DNA from: CAYJDR01 sp964368965 | GTDB lineage: Bacteria; Chrysiogenota; Deferribacteres; Deferribacterales; Mucispirillaceae | NCBI GenBank assembly: GCA_964368965.1 | Contig: CAYJDR010000027.1 | Span: 1 to 27,970 of the forward strand | DNA length: 27,970 nt | Direction of reading: 5' to 3' | In this document: positions 14,692-22,075 of the stretch, piece after piece | Layout of the letters: every line of letters begins with the position of its first letter | Position numbering within the stretch: position 1 is the stretch's first letter | The notes under the pieces: model-generated | Told to the model about the DNA's origin: nothing | What the model saw: only the letters and a program-made list of their open reading frames with translations | Databases searched by the model: none | Program-made: the position numbers and the translations under genes

Positions 14692-15078
14692 CTACACACG
14701 TCTTTTCTTGATAGGTCTACAACCGTTGTGTGGAACTGGTGTAATATCCCTGATCAATGTAATTTTGATGCCAGCTGCTTGGATAGCTCTAATTGCGCTT
14801 TCCCTGCCTGAGCCTGGACCTTTAACACTAACTTCAACTTCTCTCATGCCGCAATCTAAAGCTCTTTTAGATGCGTTTTCAGCTGCAAGTTGAGCTGCGA
14901 AAGGAGTAGATTTCCTTGAGTTTTTAAAATTCTCAGTACCGCCTGTTGCCCAGCAAATAACGTTACCGTTTACATCTGAAAATGTAACATGTGTGTTATT
15001 AAAGCTGGAATTGATATGAACCACACCGCGTGGAACATTTCTCTTTTCTTTCTTTCCTGTCTTTCTAGGACCTGCCAT
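14692..15078 (-). CDS. rpsK: 30S ribosomal protein S11
   Basis: A 128-residue S11 of the small-subunit platform, near the mRNA exit and the E site. Typical segments are HINSSFNNTHVTFSDVNGN and GPGSGRESAIRAI, with the conserved basic tail PHNGCRPIKKRRV. TTGGAGG lies just before the ATG. It is 11 bases upstream of rpsD. It is separated from rpsM by 161 bases, an unusually long gap inside this otherwise compact block, and that gap is full of hairpins. Confidence 0.97.
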   Translation of the reverse strand: MAGPRKTGKKEKRNVPRGVVHINSSFNNTHVTFSDVNGNVICWATGGTENFKNSRKSTPFAAQLAAENASKRALDCGMREVEVSVKGPGSGRESAIRAIQAAGIKITLIRDITPVPHNGCRPIKKRRV

Positions 15079-15239
15079 GGTGCCTCCAAGTGCATTTTAG
15101 CGCGGATAGACTATATATGCGTAGAAAAATAGACGCTATATGTCCCCACTTCTTCTGGTAGCTTGTAAAAATGATGTGCTACCTGATACTAAAGATGTTT
15201 TATTACGAGCCGACATTATAGCTCAACATCTTTACCGGT
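15079..15239 (-). promoter_or_regulatory. Structured intergenic region between rpsM and rpsK (candidate r-protein leader)
   Basis: The 161-base gap contains three stem-loops in the mRNA sense. One is AAAGATGTT/AACATCTTT with an inner GAGC/GCTC stem (15191-15233, beginning 6 bases after the rpsM stop). The second is GGTAGC/GCTACC (15157-15183). The third is a GCGT/ACGC stem extended by A-T pairs (15113-15141). None is followed by a T-run, so they are not plain terminators. A TATAAT lies in the loop of the first. The rpsK ribosome binding site follows. Control of rpsK-rpsD-rpoA-rplQ, for example by S4, is an inference. Confidence 0.5.
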
Positions 15240-15608
15240 TTACTTCCTCTTAATACCGTTTTTACCAGCCAAACCACGTCTTGTTCTAGCGTTAGAACGA
15301 GTTTTTTGACCTCTAACTGGAAGGCTTAATTTATGCCTCCAACCACGGTAACAGTTTATCTCCATAAGGCGTTTAATATTAAGGCCGATTTCTTTACGAA
15401 GCTCGCCCTCCACCGTATAGCTATCCTCTAAAATTGTTCTGATAGAAGATATTTCCTGCTCAGTAAGTTCTCCGACACGTTTGTCACCGTCGATACCTGT
15501 TTGTTCGACTAATTTACGTGCTGTACTCCTACCTACACCATAGATGTATGTAAGACCTATTTCAACTTTTTTGTTGTTTGGAATGTCAACTCCGGCTACT
15601 CGCGCCAC
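15240..15608 (-). CDS. rpsM: 30S ribosomal protein S13
   Basis: A 122-residue S13 of the small-subunit head, contacting the P-site tRNA and bridging to L5. It starts ARVAGVDIPNNKKVEIGLTYIYG and ends with the basic tail RGQKTRSNARTRRG. The start codon is GTG at 15606-15608 behind a very strong AAGGAGG. It follows rpmJ by 11 bases. The long structured gap to rpsK begins directly after its stop. Confidence 0.97.
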   Translation of the reverse strand: MARVAGVDIPNNKKVEIGLTYIYGVGRSTARKLVEQTGIDGDKRVGELTEQEISSIRTILEDSYTVEGELRKEIGLNIKRLMEINCYRGWRHKLSLPVRGQKTRSNARTRRGLAGKNGIKRK

Positions 15609-15619
15609 AATCCGCCTCC

Positions 15620-15733
15620 TTAACCCTGTCTTTGCTTATGACGGGGATTTTCGCAGATTACTCTGACAACCCCTTTTCTTTTAACGATTTTGCATTTAGA
15701 GCAAATCGCCTTGACACTAGCTCGTACTTTCAT
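15620..15733 (-). CDS. rpmJ: 50S ribosomal protein L36 (zinc form)
   Basis: A 37-residue protein beginning MKVRASVKAICSKCKIVKRK. Zinc ligands C11, C14, C27 and H32 are all present, so this is the standard zinc-bearing L36. The pattern ENPRHKQRQG at the end is diagnostic. The ATG is at 15731-15733 and the TAA at 15620-15622. It lies in the usual place between infA (14 bases upstream) and rpsM (11 bases downstream). Confidence 0.97.
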   Translation of the reverse strand: MKVRASVKAICSKCKIVKRKGVVRVICENPRHKQRQG

Positions 15734-15747
15734 TACTCGCTCCGATT

Positions 15748-15969
15748 TTACTTATGCCGATACGTGATTCTTCCACGCGTCAAATCATACGGCGACAACT
15801 CCACCGTCACTTTATCACCCGGCAAAATTCTGATAAAGTTCATTCTCATCTTACCCGATAAGTGAGCCAATATAGTATGCTTGTTCTCCAAAGTAACTTT
15901 AAACTGCGCGTTTGGCAAAGCTTCGTCAACTACGCCAGCTGCTTCAATTACGTCGTCTTTTTTGCTCAT
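15748..15969 (-). CDS. infA: Translation initiation factor IF-1
   Basis: A 73-residue single OB-fold protein that blocks the A site during initiation. It carries the near-invariant blocks EALPNAQFKVTLEN, LSGKMRMNFIRILPGDKV and ELSPYDLTRGRITYR. Its length matches the family (72). An AGAGAGGAA ribosome binding site precedes the ATG. It lies 56 bases downstream of map and directly upstream of rpmJ, the order found in many bacteria outside the gammaproteobacteria. Confidence 0.97.
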   Translation of the reverse strand: MSKKDDVIEAAGVVDEALPNAQFKVTLENKHTILAHLSGKMRMNFIRILPGDKVTVELSPYDLTRGRITYRHK

Positions 15970-16025
15970 GTTCTAACTAATTCCTCTCTTTTTAACGCCG
16001 ATAGTATAACTAACTACGCTTCGGG

Positions 16026-16769
16026 TTATATTGTAAGAATTTCTACGCCATTGTTTGTGATAGCTATAGTATTCTCATAGTGTGCAGACAATTTGCCATC
16101 TACAGTGACTGTTGTCCACCCGTCCTGTAAAGTACGGATGTGATAATCACCATATGTGACCATTGGTTCTACTGCAATTACCATACCTGCCTTAAGCTTT
16201 GGCCCACGATTAGGCCTGCCAAAGTTCGGTACAGAAGGTTCCTCGTGTATTGCCCTACCTATACCGTGACCAAACATATCACGGACCACTCCGAAACCTG
16301 CCTTTTCGACATGCTTTTGAATGGCGTGGGAAATATCCGAAAGTCTGTTGCCAACACGTGCAAACTCCATACCTTCAAAAAATGACTGTTTAGTCACTTC
16401 TATCAAGTGTTTCGCTTCATCACTAATGCTGCCAACCGCAAAAGTTCTAGCCGCATCCCCATGGAATCCGTCTAAGAACGCTCCAACATCAACACTGACA
16501 ATGTCACCGTCACGCAACACCCTATTGCTAGGAATTCCGTGAACGACTTCCTCGTTTACAGATACACATGCTGCAGCCGGAAAACCATTGTAATTTTTAA
16601 ACGATGGTATTGCGGACATTGAGCATATAACATCTTCTACTAGTTTGTCAATATCTTTTGTTGTAATATTTGGTTTAATATAATCCTCAAGCTGTTTAAA
16701 AACTTTGGAAATTATTGATCCAGAAGCTTTTATTTTATCTATCTCAGCTCTTGAGTATAACCTAATCAT
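16026..16769 (-). CDS. map: Methionine aminopeptidase, type I
   Basis: A 247-residue enzyme that removes the initiator methionine from nascent proteins. All five metal ligands are present: D94 and D105 (DVGAFLDGFHGDAARTF), H168 (GHGIGRAIHEEP), E201 (EPMVTYGD) and E232 (HYENTIAIT). H78 in VHGIP is the substrate-binding histidine. There is no N-terminal zinc-finger extension, so it is the short type Ia form. Its ATG overlaps the adk stop (ATGA), coupling the two genes. The adk-map-infA order is shared with Gram-positives and several diderm phyla. Confidence 0.97.
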   Translation of the reverse strand: MIRLYSRAEIDKIKASGSIISKVFKQLEDYIKPNITTKDIDKLVEDVICSMSAIPSFKNYNGFPAAACVSVNEEVVHGIPSNRVLRDGDIVSVDVGAFLDGFHGDAARTFAVGSISDEAKHLIEVTKQSFFEGMEFARVGNRLSDISHAIQKHVEKAGFGVVRDMFGHGIGRAIHEEPSVPNFGRPNRGPKLKAGMVIAVEPMVTYGDYHIRTLQDGWTTVTVDGKLSAHYENTIAITNNGVEILTI

Positions 16770-17416
16770 TTATCTAAACAACCTTTTATGTTGCTATATA
16801 CAACATCTGGAGCTTCAGTTCCATCAATTATATGTAGCTTTCCACTATCTTTGTAGTATTCTTTGAGCATATCAGCTTGCTCATGAAAAACACTCAATCT
16901 GTTTAAAACAGTTTCTTCTTTATCATCATCGCGCTGTTGAAGTGGTGTAACACCGTCTTCACTCATACCTTCCACTGCTGGTGGGTTGTATTTGATGTGA
17001 TATATTTTGCCAGTTATTGGGCTTGTACGCCTACCTGTGATACGCTCAACGATAAAGCTATCTGGCACTTCTAAACTAACTATGTGTGTAAGTTCAGTCC
17101 CTAAGCTTTCTTTCAGCATAACATCAAGTGCTTTCGCTTGAACATGCGTGCGTGGGAAACCGTCTAAAATAAAACCGTTCTTACAATCATCTTCTTTAAG
17201 ACGCTCAGCCATCATACCAATAATGATATCATCAGTAACAAGCTTACCTTCTTTCATAAATGTTTCAGCTGTTTTACCAAGTGGTGTACCAGCTTTAACT
17301 GCTGCACGTAACATATCTCCTGTAGAGATTTGTACTATACCATACTCTTTAACTATGTATTCTGATTGCGTACCTTTGCCAGCTCCTGGCGCTCCTAAAA
17401 AAACTAAGTTTTTCAT
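16766..17416 (-). CDS. adk: Adenylate kinase, long form
   Basis: A 216-residue enzyme that balances ATP, ADP and AMP. P-loop GAPGAGKGTQ covers residues 8-17. STGDMLR and DGFPRT form the AMP site. The long LID segment (GRRTSPITGKIYHIKYNPP) lacks the zinc-binding cysteines found in many Gram-positive enzymes. I start at ATG 17414-17416, behind AAGGGG, which gives the standard MKNLVFLGAPGAGKGT; a 20-residue upstream extension has no family support. It overlaps map by 4 bases. The 67-base gap to secY contains a stable hairpin. Confidence 0.97.
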   Translation of the reverse strand: MKNLVFLGAPGAGKGTQSEYIVKEYGIVQISTGDMLRAAVKAGTPLGKTAETFMKEGKLVTDDIIIGMMAERLKEDDCKNGFILDGFPRTHVQAKALDVMLKESLGTELTHIVSLEVPDSFIVERITGRRTSPITGKIYHIKYNPPAVEGMSEDGVTPLQQRDDDKEETVLNRLSVFHEQADMLKEYYKDSGKLHIIDGTEAPDVVYSNIKGCLDK

Positions 17417-17447
17417 AAAATACCCCTTAGCAGTATATATAAGCACA

Positions 17448-17471
17448 CGGTCACTATTATTATAGCGACCG
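17448..17471 (-). repeat. Hairpin between secY and adk
   Basis: A 10-bp stem with one G-U pair (17462-17471 with 17448-17457) and a 4-base loop lies 12 bases after the secY stop. No T-run follows, so it is more likely an mRNA stability or processing element than a terminator. Confidence 0.55.
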
Positions 17472-17483
17472 CTCAATCTCTAT

Positions 17484-18803
17484 TTAAGACCAGCTACGAC
17501 CTTTAATTTTACCACCACGCTTCAAGAAGCCGTCGTAGTTATGAGTCATCAAGTGTGATTCAATCTTCTGTATTACATCAAGACCAACACCAACAACGAT
17601 TAGTAAGCTAGTACCACCGAAGTAGAACGGCAAGTTAAATCCACGCATAAACACTTGTGGCATTAATGATACTAGTGCTAAGTAAATCGCACCGATAAAA
17701 GTTAACCTTGTTAATACATAGTCAATGAAAGTTGCTGTTTCGTCACCAGGGCGCTTACCAGGGATAACACCACCAGAGCGTTGGATATTGTCAGCGATAT
17801 CTTTCGGGCTGAATATGATTGAAGTATAAAAGTATGTAAAGAACACAATTAACGCAATCTCTAAACCGTAGTAAATTGGATACTCAGGTGAAAAGAAATA
17901 GTTAAGCTTTTGTACCATCGGATCGTTTGGAGCAAATGTAGCGATTGTTGCAGGCAACGTGATTAGCGTTGACGCAAAGATAATCGGAATAACACCTGCT
18001 GGGTTTAAACGCAACGGAAGGTAAGATGTAGAAGTTTGAACCCTACCACCTGATGTACCTTTCCTAACATATTGGATAGGTAGCCTACGTTGTGAAGTTT
18101 CCATAAATACGATAGCTAAGAACGAACCGACCATTATTATACCAGCAACTAAAAGAGGTATAATTTGTAATTCGCCTGTGCTCATTAATGTATAAGTATT
18201 GTAAACAGCAGCTGGGAATGCAGAGATAATACCCGCCATGATGATTAGTGACATACCGTTACCAACACCCATAGACGTAATCTTTTCACCAAGCCACATC
18301 AAGAAAATTGTACCTGTTGTAAGTGTAAGCGCTGTAATGAGCCTAAATGACCAACCGCCAATAAATACGACTGGGCTACCATCTGGCGCGACCATGCTTT
18401 CGATACCAATAGCAATACCTAAACCTTGAACAAGAGATATAACAACTGTTAAATATCTTGTATGTTTAGTGATTTTTTCTCTACCTTCTGTGCCGCGCTT
18501 TTTAAGCTCGCCAATGTATGGTACGACAACTGCTAATAGTTCCATAATGATTGATGCAGAGATGTATGGCATAACACCAAGAGCGAACACTGTAAGTTTT
18601 TGCAATGCGCCACCAGTAAACATATTAAAAAAGCCTAACATGTTTCCACTAGCTCTAGCAAAAAATTGTGCTAATGCTTCGCCATCTACACCAGGAGTTG
18701 GTACGTGCGCACCAAGGCGGAATACCGCAAGTAACAATAGCGTCATTATAATACGTTTTCTAAGTTCTGGTATAGAAAATATTTCTTCAATCTTTTTTAA
18801 CAT
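17484..18803 (-). CDS. secY: Preprotein translocase subunit SecY
   Basis: A 439-residue, ten-helix core of the SecYEG channel that exports or inserts proteins. It starts MLKKIEEIFSIPELRKRI, then FRLGAHVPTPGVD, the plug and helix-2 region GNMLGFFNMFTGGAL, and the cytoplasmic loop QRRLPIQYVRK. Conserved RPGDET and the C-terminal tail end the protein. The ATG at 18801-18803 has GGAG five bases upstream; earlier in-frame codons would add 10 atypical residues. It lies 107 bases after rplO, across a terminator-like hairpin, and upstream of adk. Confidence 0.97.
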   Translation of the reverse strand: MLKKIEEIFSIPELRKRIIMTLLLLAVFRLGAHVPTPGVDGEALAQFFARASGNMLGFFNMFTGGALQKLTVFALGVMPYISASIIMELLAVVVPYIGELKKRGTEGREKITKHTRYLTVVISLVQGLGIAIGIESMVAPDGSPVVFIGGWSFRLITALTLTTGTIFLMWLGEKITSMGVGNGMSLIIMAGIISAFPAAVYNTYTLMSTGELQIIPLLVAGIIMVGSFLAIVFMETSQRRLPIQYVRKGTSGGRVQTSTSYLPLRLNPAGVIPIIFASTLITLPATIATFAPNDPMVQKLNYFFSPEYPIYYGLEIALIVFFTYFYTSIIFSPKDIADNIQRSGGVIPGKRPGDETATFIDYVLTRLTFIGAIYLALVSLMPQVFMRGFNLPFYFGGTSLLIVVGVGLDVIQKIESHLMTHNYDGFLKRGGKIKGRSWS

Positions 18804-18868
18804 AACCACTCCATAGGTATACATCAAGTGCATACACTATCGCTTAACTAATTATTGATACAATTCTG

Positions 18869-18902
18869 AATAAAACAAACAGAGGGAACAAAAGCTCCCT
18901 CT
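18869..18902 (-). terminator. Terminator-like hairpin between rplO and secY (possible attenuator)
   Basis: On the minus strand a perfect 7-bp stem AGAGGGA/TCCCTCT (18896-18902 with 18881-18887) has an 8-base loop. It is followed by the T-rich GTTTGTTTTATT. It begins 8 bases after the rplO stop. Since secY has no strong separate promoter that I can see, it probably reduces rather than ends transcription. Confidence 0.65.
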
Positions 18903-18910
18903 ATATATTG

Positions 18911-19369
18911 TTAGGCGTCTTGCCCAATTAATTTTACTGTGCAACCAGCTTTTTCAAGCTTTTCTTTTGCAGATGCAGATATTTTATCTACTTCAACAGT
19001 AAGTTTTTTGCTAACTTCGCCGTTACCAAGAACTTTGATACCGTCTTTGTTACCTTTTACTAGGTTTTTAGCGTATAGTGTTTCCACGTTTACAGTTTCG
19101 CCGTTATCAAATCTGTCTTCGATGTCAACTAGGTTAACAATTTCGAATACTTTAGCGAATTGTGTGTTATTGAAACCACGTTTAGGGATACGACGTAATA
19201 AAGGCATTTGACCACCCTCAAAACCTGGACGAACTTGACCAGATTTACGAGCGTTTTGACCTTTGTTACCTCTGCCACCAGTAGTACCTAAACCACTACC
19301 AGTACCACGCCCTCTACGTTTACGCTCTTTGTTAGAGCCTCTAGCAGGCCTCAAGTCATTTATTTGCAT
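18911..19369 (-). CDS. rplO: 50S ribosomal protein L15
   Basis: A 152-residue L15, a late-assembling large-subunit protein. The glycine- and arginine-rich start (LRPARGSNKERKRRGRGTGSGLG, then GGRGNKGQNARKSG) and GFEGGQMPLLRRIPKRGF are diagnostic. A GGGAG site precedes the ATG. The gene normally found just upstream, rpmD (L30), is missing: only 54 bases separate it from rpsE. A terminator-like hairpin follows its stop. Confidence 0.97.
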   Translation of the reverse strand: MQINDLRPARGSNKERKRRGRGTGSGLGTTGGRGNKGQNARKSGQVRPGFEGGQMPLLRRIPKRGFNNTQFAKVFEIVNLVDIEDRFDNGETVNVETLYAKNLVKGNKDGIKVLGNGEVSKKLTVEVDKISASAKEKLEKAGCTVKLIGQDA

Positions 19370-19394
19370 GAATAACTCCCGTTATCATATATAG

Positions 19395-19417
19395 TGTAGC
19401 ACCATTACGATGCTACA
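19395..19417 (-). repeat. Hairpin in the rpsE-rplO gap where rpmD would be expected
   Basis: A perfect 7-bp inverted repeat TGTAGCA/TGCTACA (19411-19417 with 19395-19401) with a 9-base loop lies in the 54-base gap. No T-run follows, so a terminator is unlikely. Confidence 0.5.
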
Positions 19418-19423
19418 TATAAA

Positions 19424-19939
19424 TTATTTCTTTGTGCCGACGATATCAGCAACTTCGATTTCACGTGCAGCTGCGACTTGGTCGAGTGTACGCATGTTTT
19501 CAAAGCCGTTCATAGCTGCAAGAAGTAAGTTGTTTGGTGTTCTACTTCTAACAGATTTAGCAAGTATGTTAGTGATACCAGCTAGTTCGAATAACGAACG
19601 GATAGCACCACCAGCAATGATACCAGTACCAGGAGCAGCAGGCTTCATTACGATTTCACTTGCACCAAACTTACCAACGATTGCGTGTGGAATTGTACCT
19701 TTAACAACAGGTAGTTTAACCATGTTCTTTTTAGCGCTTTCCATAGCTTTACGGATAGCATCAGGTACTTCACGTGCTTTACCATGACCGATACCAACGC
19801 TACCATTGTAGTCGCCTACAACCACAAGAGCTGTAAATTTGAATATACGGCCACCTTTAACAACTTTAGTAACCCTACCAATATGAACAACCTTATCGGC
19901 TATTTGATTTTCTTCAATATTCAAAGCTTTTCCCTCCAT
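19424..19939 (-). CDS. rpsE: 30S ribosomal protein S5
   Basis: A 171-residue S5, involved in decoding accuracy and mRNA unwinding at the entry channel. The KVVKGGRIFKFTALVVVGD block, GHGKAREVPDAIRKA, the PAAPGTGIIAGG motif and the end SRTPNNLLLAAMNGF are typical. The ATG at 19937-19939 has GGAG eight bases upstream, inside the end of rplR. A TTG seven codons in also has GGAGGG before it, so a slightly shorter product is possible. It is two bases from rplR; rpmD does not follow. Confidence 0.96.
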   Translation of the reverse strand: MEGKALNIEENQIADKVVHIGRVTKVVKGGRIFKFTALVVVGDYNGSVGIGHGKAREVPDAIRKAMESAKKNMVKLPVVKGTIPHAIVGKFGASEIVMKPAAPGTGIIAGGAIRSLFELAGITNILAKSVRSRTPNNLLLAAMNGFENMRTLDQVAAAREIEVADIVGTKK

Positions 19940-19941
19940 GA

Positions 19942-20307
19942 TTAGAACTCCAAGCCAGCTTCACGAGCTGCATCAGCTAGTGCTGCGATTTTACCGTGGT
20001 AGATATATCCACCTCTATCAAATACGACAGACTTAACGCCTTTTGCAGTAGCACGTTCAGCAATAGTTTTACCGATAACAGCCGCAACGTCTTTGTTTAG
20101 CTTACCTGCGAATTTCGCACGGAACTCTTTCTCTAACGAGCTAGCAGAAATGATAGTTTCGCCAGTAACATCGTTGATTACTTGAGCATAAACATAGCAG
20201 TTACTTTTGAATACAGCCAAGCGTGGACATTCAGCAGTGCCACGGATCTTTTTTCTTAATCTGATATGACGTTTAACGCGTCTATCAGCCTTACTAAAAT
20301 TACTCAC
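19942..20307 (-). CDS. rplR: 50S ribosomal protein L18
   Basis: A 121-residue L18, which binds 5S rRNA together with L5 in the central protuberance. It shows RRVKRHIRLRKKIRGTAECPRLAVFKSN, then YAQVIND, and a C-terminal VVFDRGGYIYHGKIAALADAAREAGL. The start codon is GTG at 20305-20307, six bases after GGAG. It lies 10 bases after rplF and two before rpsE. Confidence 0.96.
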   Translation of the reverse strand: MSNFSKADRRVKRHIRLRKKIRGTAECPRLAVFKSNCYVYAQVINDVTGETIISASSLEKEFRAKFAGKLNKDVAAVIGKTIAERATAKGVKSVVFDRGGYIYHGKIAALADAAREAGLEF

Positions 20308-20317
20308 GATTCACTCC

Positions 20318-20902
20318 TTACTTCTTACCAGATTTACCGGCTTTCAGTATCACACGCTCACCCGCATATCTGATACCTTTACCTTTGTAAGGTTCAGGTT
20401 TTCTGATTTTACGGATGTCAGCTGCTACTTGGCCAACTTTCTGCTTATCAATACCTTTTACAGTGATTTTTGTAGTACCATCAACTGTAAACTCTATGCC
20501 TTCTGGCGCTTCAAATATACAAGGGTGTGAAAAGCCCATAGCTAAATCTAGGTCTTTACCTTTTAATGCAACCTTGTAACCAACGCCGATTATTTCAAGG
20601 CCTTTTTCAAAGCCTTTTGATACGCCTTCAACCATGTTTGCAGTTAACGTTCTCATAAGGCCATGCTGAGCATGTACTTTAAGATCGTGTTTTAAGCAAA
20701 CAATCGAAACTTCGGACCCGTCAACTTTTAGATCTAAGCCATCAGCTAGTTCTTGTGACAGTTTCCCTTTAGGACCTTCAACATAAATTACGCCGTTTTT
20801 AAGCTCAACAGTTACGCCAGCTGGCACAGTGATTGGGCTTTTACCAATACGAGATAATTTAACGTGGTCAGCAGGTTTTTCAATTCTAGTGTTTTCCATC
20901 AT
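20318..20902 (-). CDS. rplF: 50S ribosomal protein L6
   Basis: A 194-residue L6 that sits near the sarcin-ricin loop and the GTPase centre. SRIGKSPITVPAGVTVELKNGVIYVEGPKGKLS is the usual N-terminal repeat, and the C-terminal signature KPEPYKGKGIRYAGE is present. Compared with the common start MSRIGK it has about 17 extra residues (MMENTRIEKPADHVKL); no start codon exists at the usual place and GGGAG lies just before the ATG, so the extension appears real. It lies 10 bases after rpsH. Confidence 0.95.
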   Translation of the reverse strand: MMENTRIEKPADHVKLSRIGKSPITVPAGVTVELKNGVIYVEGPKGKLSQELADGLDLKVDGSEVSIVCLKHDLKVHAQHGLMRTLTANMVEGVSKGFEKGLEIIGVGYKVALKGKDLDLAMGFSHPCIFEAPEGIEFTVDGTTKITVKGIDKQKVGQVAADIRKIRKPEPYKGKGIRYAGERVILKAGKSGKK

Positions 20903-20912
20903 TAACTCCCGC

Positions 20913-21311
20913 TTACCAAATTTGACATAGGTATTCGCCGCCTACTTTTTCGTTTAGGCATTGTTTTACCGTCTTTAAACCGCTAGATGTAGAAATGATC
21001 CCGTTACCAAGACCACCTAATACTAGGTTTAAGTTTTTAGTGTTTACATAAACGCGGCCACCAGGTTTAGAAATACGTTTCAAACCACGGATAACAGATT
21101 CGTTCATGTCAGTGTATTTTAGGTATACAACGATATCTTTATGGTTACCATTAGTAACGATGCGATAGTTCTTGATGTACCCTTCTTCTTTAAATATGTT
21201 TGCGATGCTCTCTTTCATTTTAGAGTATGGTATCGCAACTTCTGAATGCTTAACCATAAGCGCGTTACGCATACGAGCAAGCATATCAGCTATTGGATCA
21301 GTTAATCTCAT
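20913..21311 (-). CDS. rpsH: 30S ribosomal protein S8
   Basis: A 132-residue S8, a primary 16S rRNA central-domain binder. In E. coli it also represses the spc operon by binding near the L5 start; no equivalent element was recognised here. The start MRLTDPIADMLARMRNALMVKH and the middle RISKPGGRVYV are typical. The C-terminus GIISTSSGLKTVKQCLNEKVGGEYLCQIW matches the family. AGGAG precedes the ATG. It lies 17 bases after rpsN. Confidence 0.97.
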   Translation of the reverse strand: MRLTDPIADMLARMRNALMVKHSEVAIPYSKMKESIANIFKEEGYIKNYRIVTNGNHKDIVVYLKYTDMNESVIRGLKRISKPGGRVYVNTKNLNLVLGGLGNGIISTSSGLKTVKQCLNEKVGGEYLCQIW

Positions 21312-21328
21312 TATATAACTCCTGTAGT

Positions 21329-21514
21329 CTACCAGCTTGACTTACGCACGCCAGGTATGTCACCGTTCAACGCAAGCTTACGAAAACACATACGGCACAT
21401 GTTGAACCTTCTCATGAAAGCACGAGGACGACCGCACAAAGGACAACGGTTGTTTTGACGAACCGCGAACTTTTTCTTTAAAAATGCACTGTGAAATTTT
21501 GCTGTAGTTGCCAT
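21329..21514 (-). CDS. rpsN: 30S ribosomal protein S14, zinc (type Z) form
   Basis: A 61-residue S14 of the short type Z class. It has zinc ligands C24 and C27 (RCPLCGRP) and C40 and C43 (MCRMC), and the tail LALNGDIPGVRKSSW. The long, zinc-free S14 typical of gammaproteobacteria has about 100 residues, so this is a lineage marker. A strong AGGAGGA lies before the ATG. It sits between rplE (14 bases) and rpsH (17 bases). Confidence 0.97.
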   Translation of the reverse strand: MATTAKFHSAFLKKKFAVRQNNRCPLCGRPRAFMRRFNMCRMCFRKLALNGDIPGVRKSSW

Positions 21515-21528
21515 CTTAGACTATCCTC

Positions 21529-22065
21529 CTACGCAAAAGGCATACCGAGCGCACGTAGCAACTCTCTGCCTTCCTCATCTGTCTTAGCTGTAGTTGTGAT
21601 GATTACATCCATACCACGTACTTTATCGATTTTATCATAATCGATCTCAGGGAAAATGATTTGCTCTTTAACGCCCATAGCATAGTTGCCACGTCCGTCG
21701 AACGATTTTGGGCTAACGCCCTTGAAATCCCTTACGCGAGCTAGTGCAATGTTGAAGAAACGTTGCATGAACTCATACATGTTATCGCGACGTAAAGTCA
21801 CTTTACAACCGATAGCCATACCTTCACGAAGCTTGAAACCTGCGATAGATTTTTTAGCTTTAGTTAATAAAGGTTTTTGACCAGCAATTTTCTGCATATC
21901 GCCAACTGCGTGCTCTAAAACTTTAGAGTTTGCAACAGCTTCGCCTACACCCATGTTTAAAACAACTTTAACTACTTTAGGAACTTCGTTCACGTTTTTG
22001 TAGTTGAAAGTTTTCATCATGTGCGGAACAACTTCTTTAAGATATTTATCTTTAAGTTCAGTCAT
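21529..22065 (-). CDS. rplE: 50S ribosomal protein L5
   Basis: A 178-residue L5, which anchors 5S rRNA in the central protuberance and contacts S13 and the P-site tRNA. Typical blocks are VVLNMGVGEAVANSK, the segment GQKPLLTKAKKSIAGFKLREG, GRGNYAMGVKEQIIFPEIDYD and the end ALGMPFA. Its length matches the family. It lies 10 bases after rplX. Confidence 0.97.
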   Translation of the reverse strand: MTELKDKYLKEVVPHMMKTFNYKNVNEVPKVVKVVLNMGVGEAVANSKVLEHAVGDMQKIAGQKPLLTKAKKSIAGFKLREGMAIGCKVTLRRDNMYEFMQRFFNIALARVRDFKGVSPKSFDGRGNYAMGVKEQIIFPEIDYDKIDKVRGMDVIITTTAKTDEEGRELLRALGMPFA

Positions 22066-22075
22066 ATCTACTCCC

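Noticed and set aside
15191..15233. Stem-loop after rpsM as a terminator
   Set aside because: The stem is stable but is followed by AGTATCAGG rather than a T-run, so intrinsic termination is unlikely.
17417..17476. Upstream start adding 20 residues to adenylate kinase
   Set aside because: The family begins at MKNLVFLGAPGAGKGT and AAGGGG precedes that ATG; the extension runs through the adk leader.
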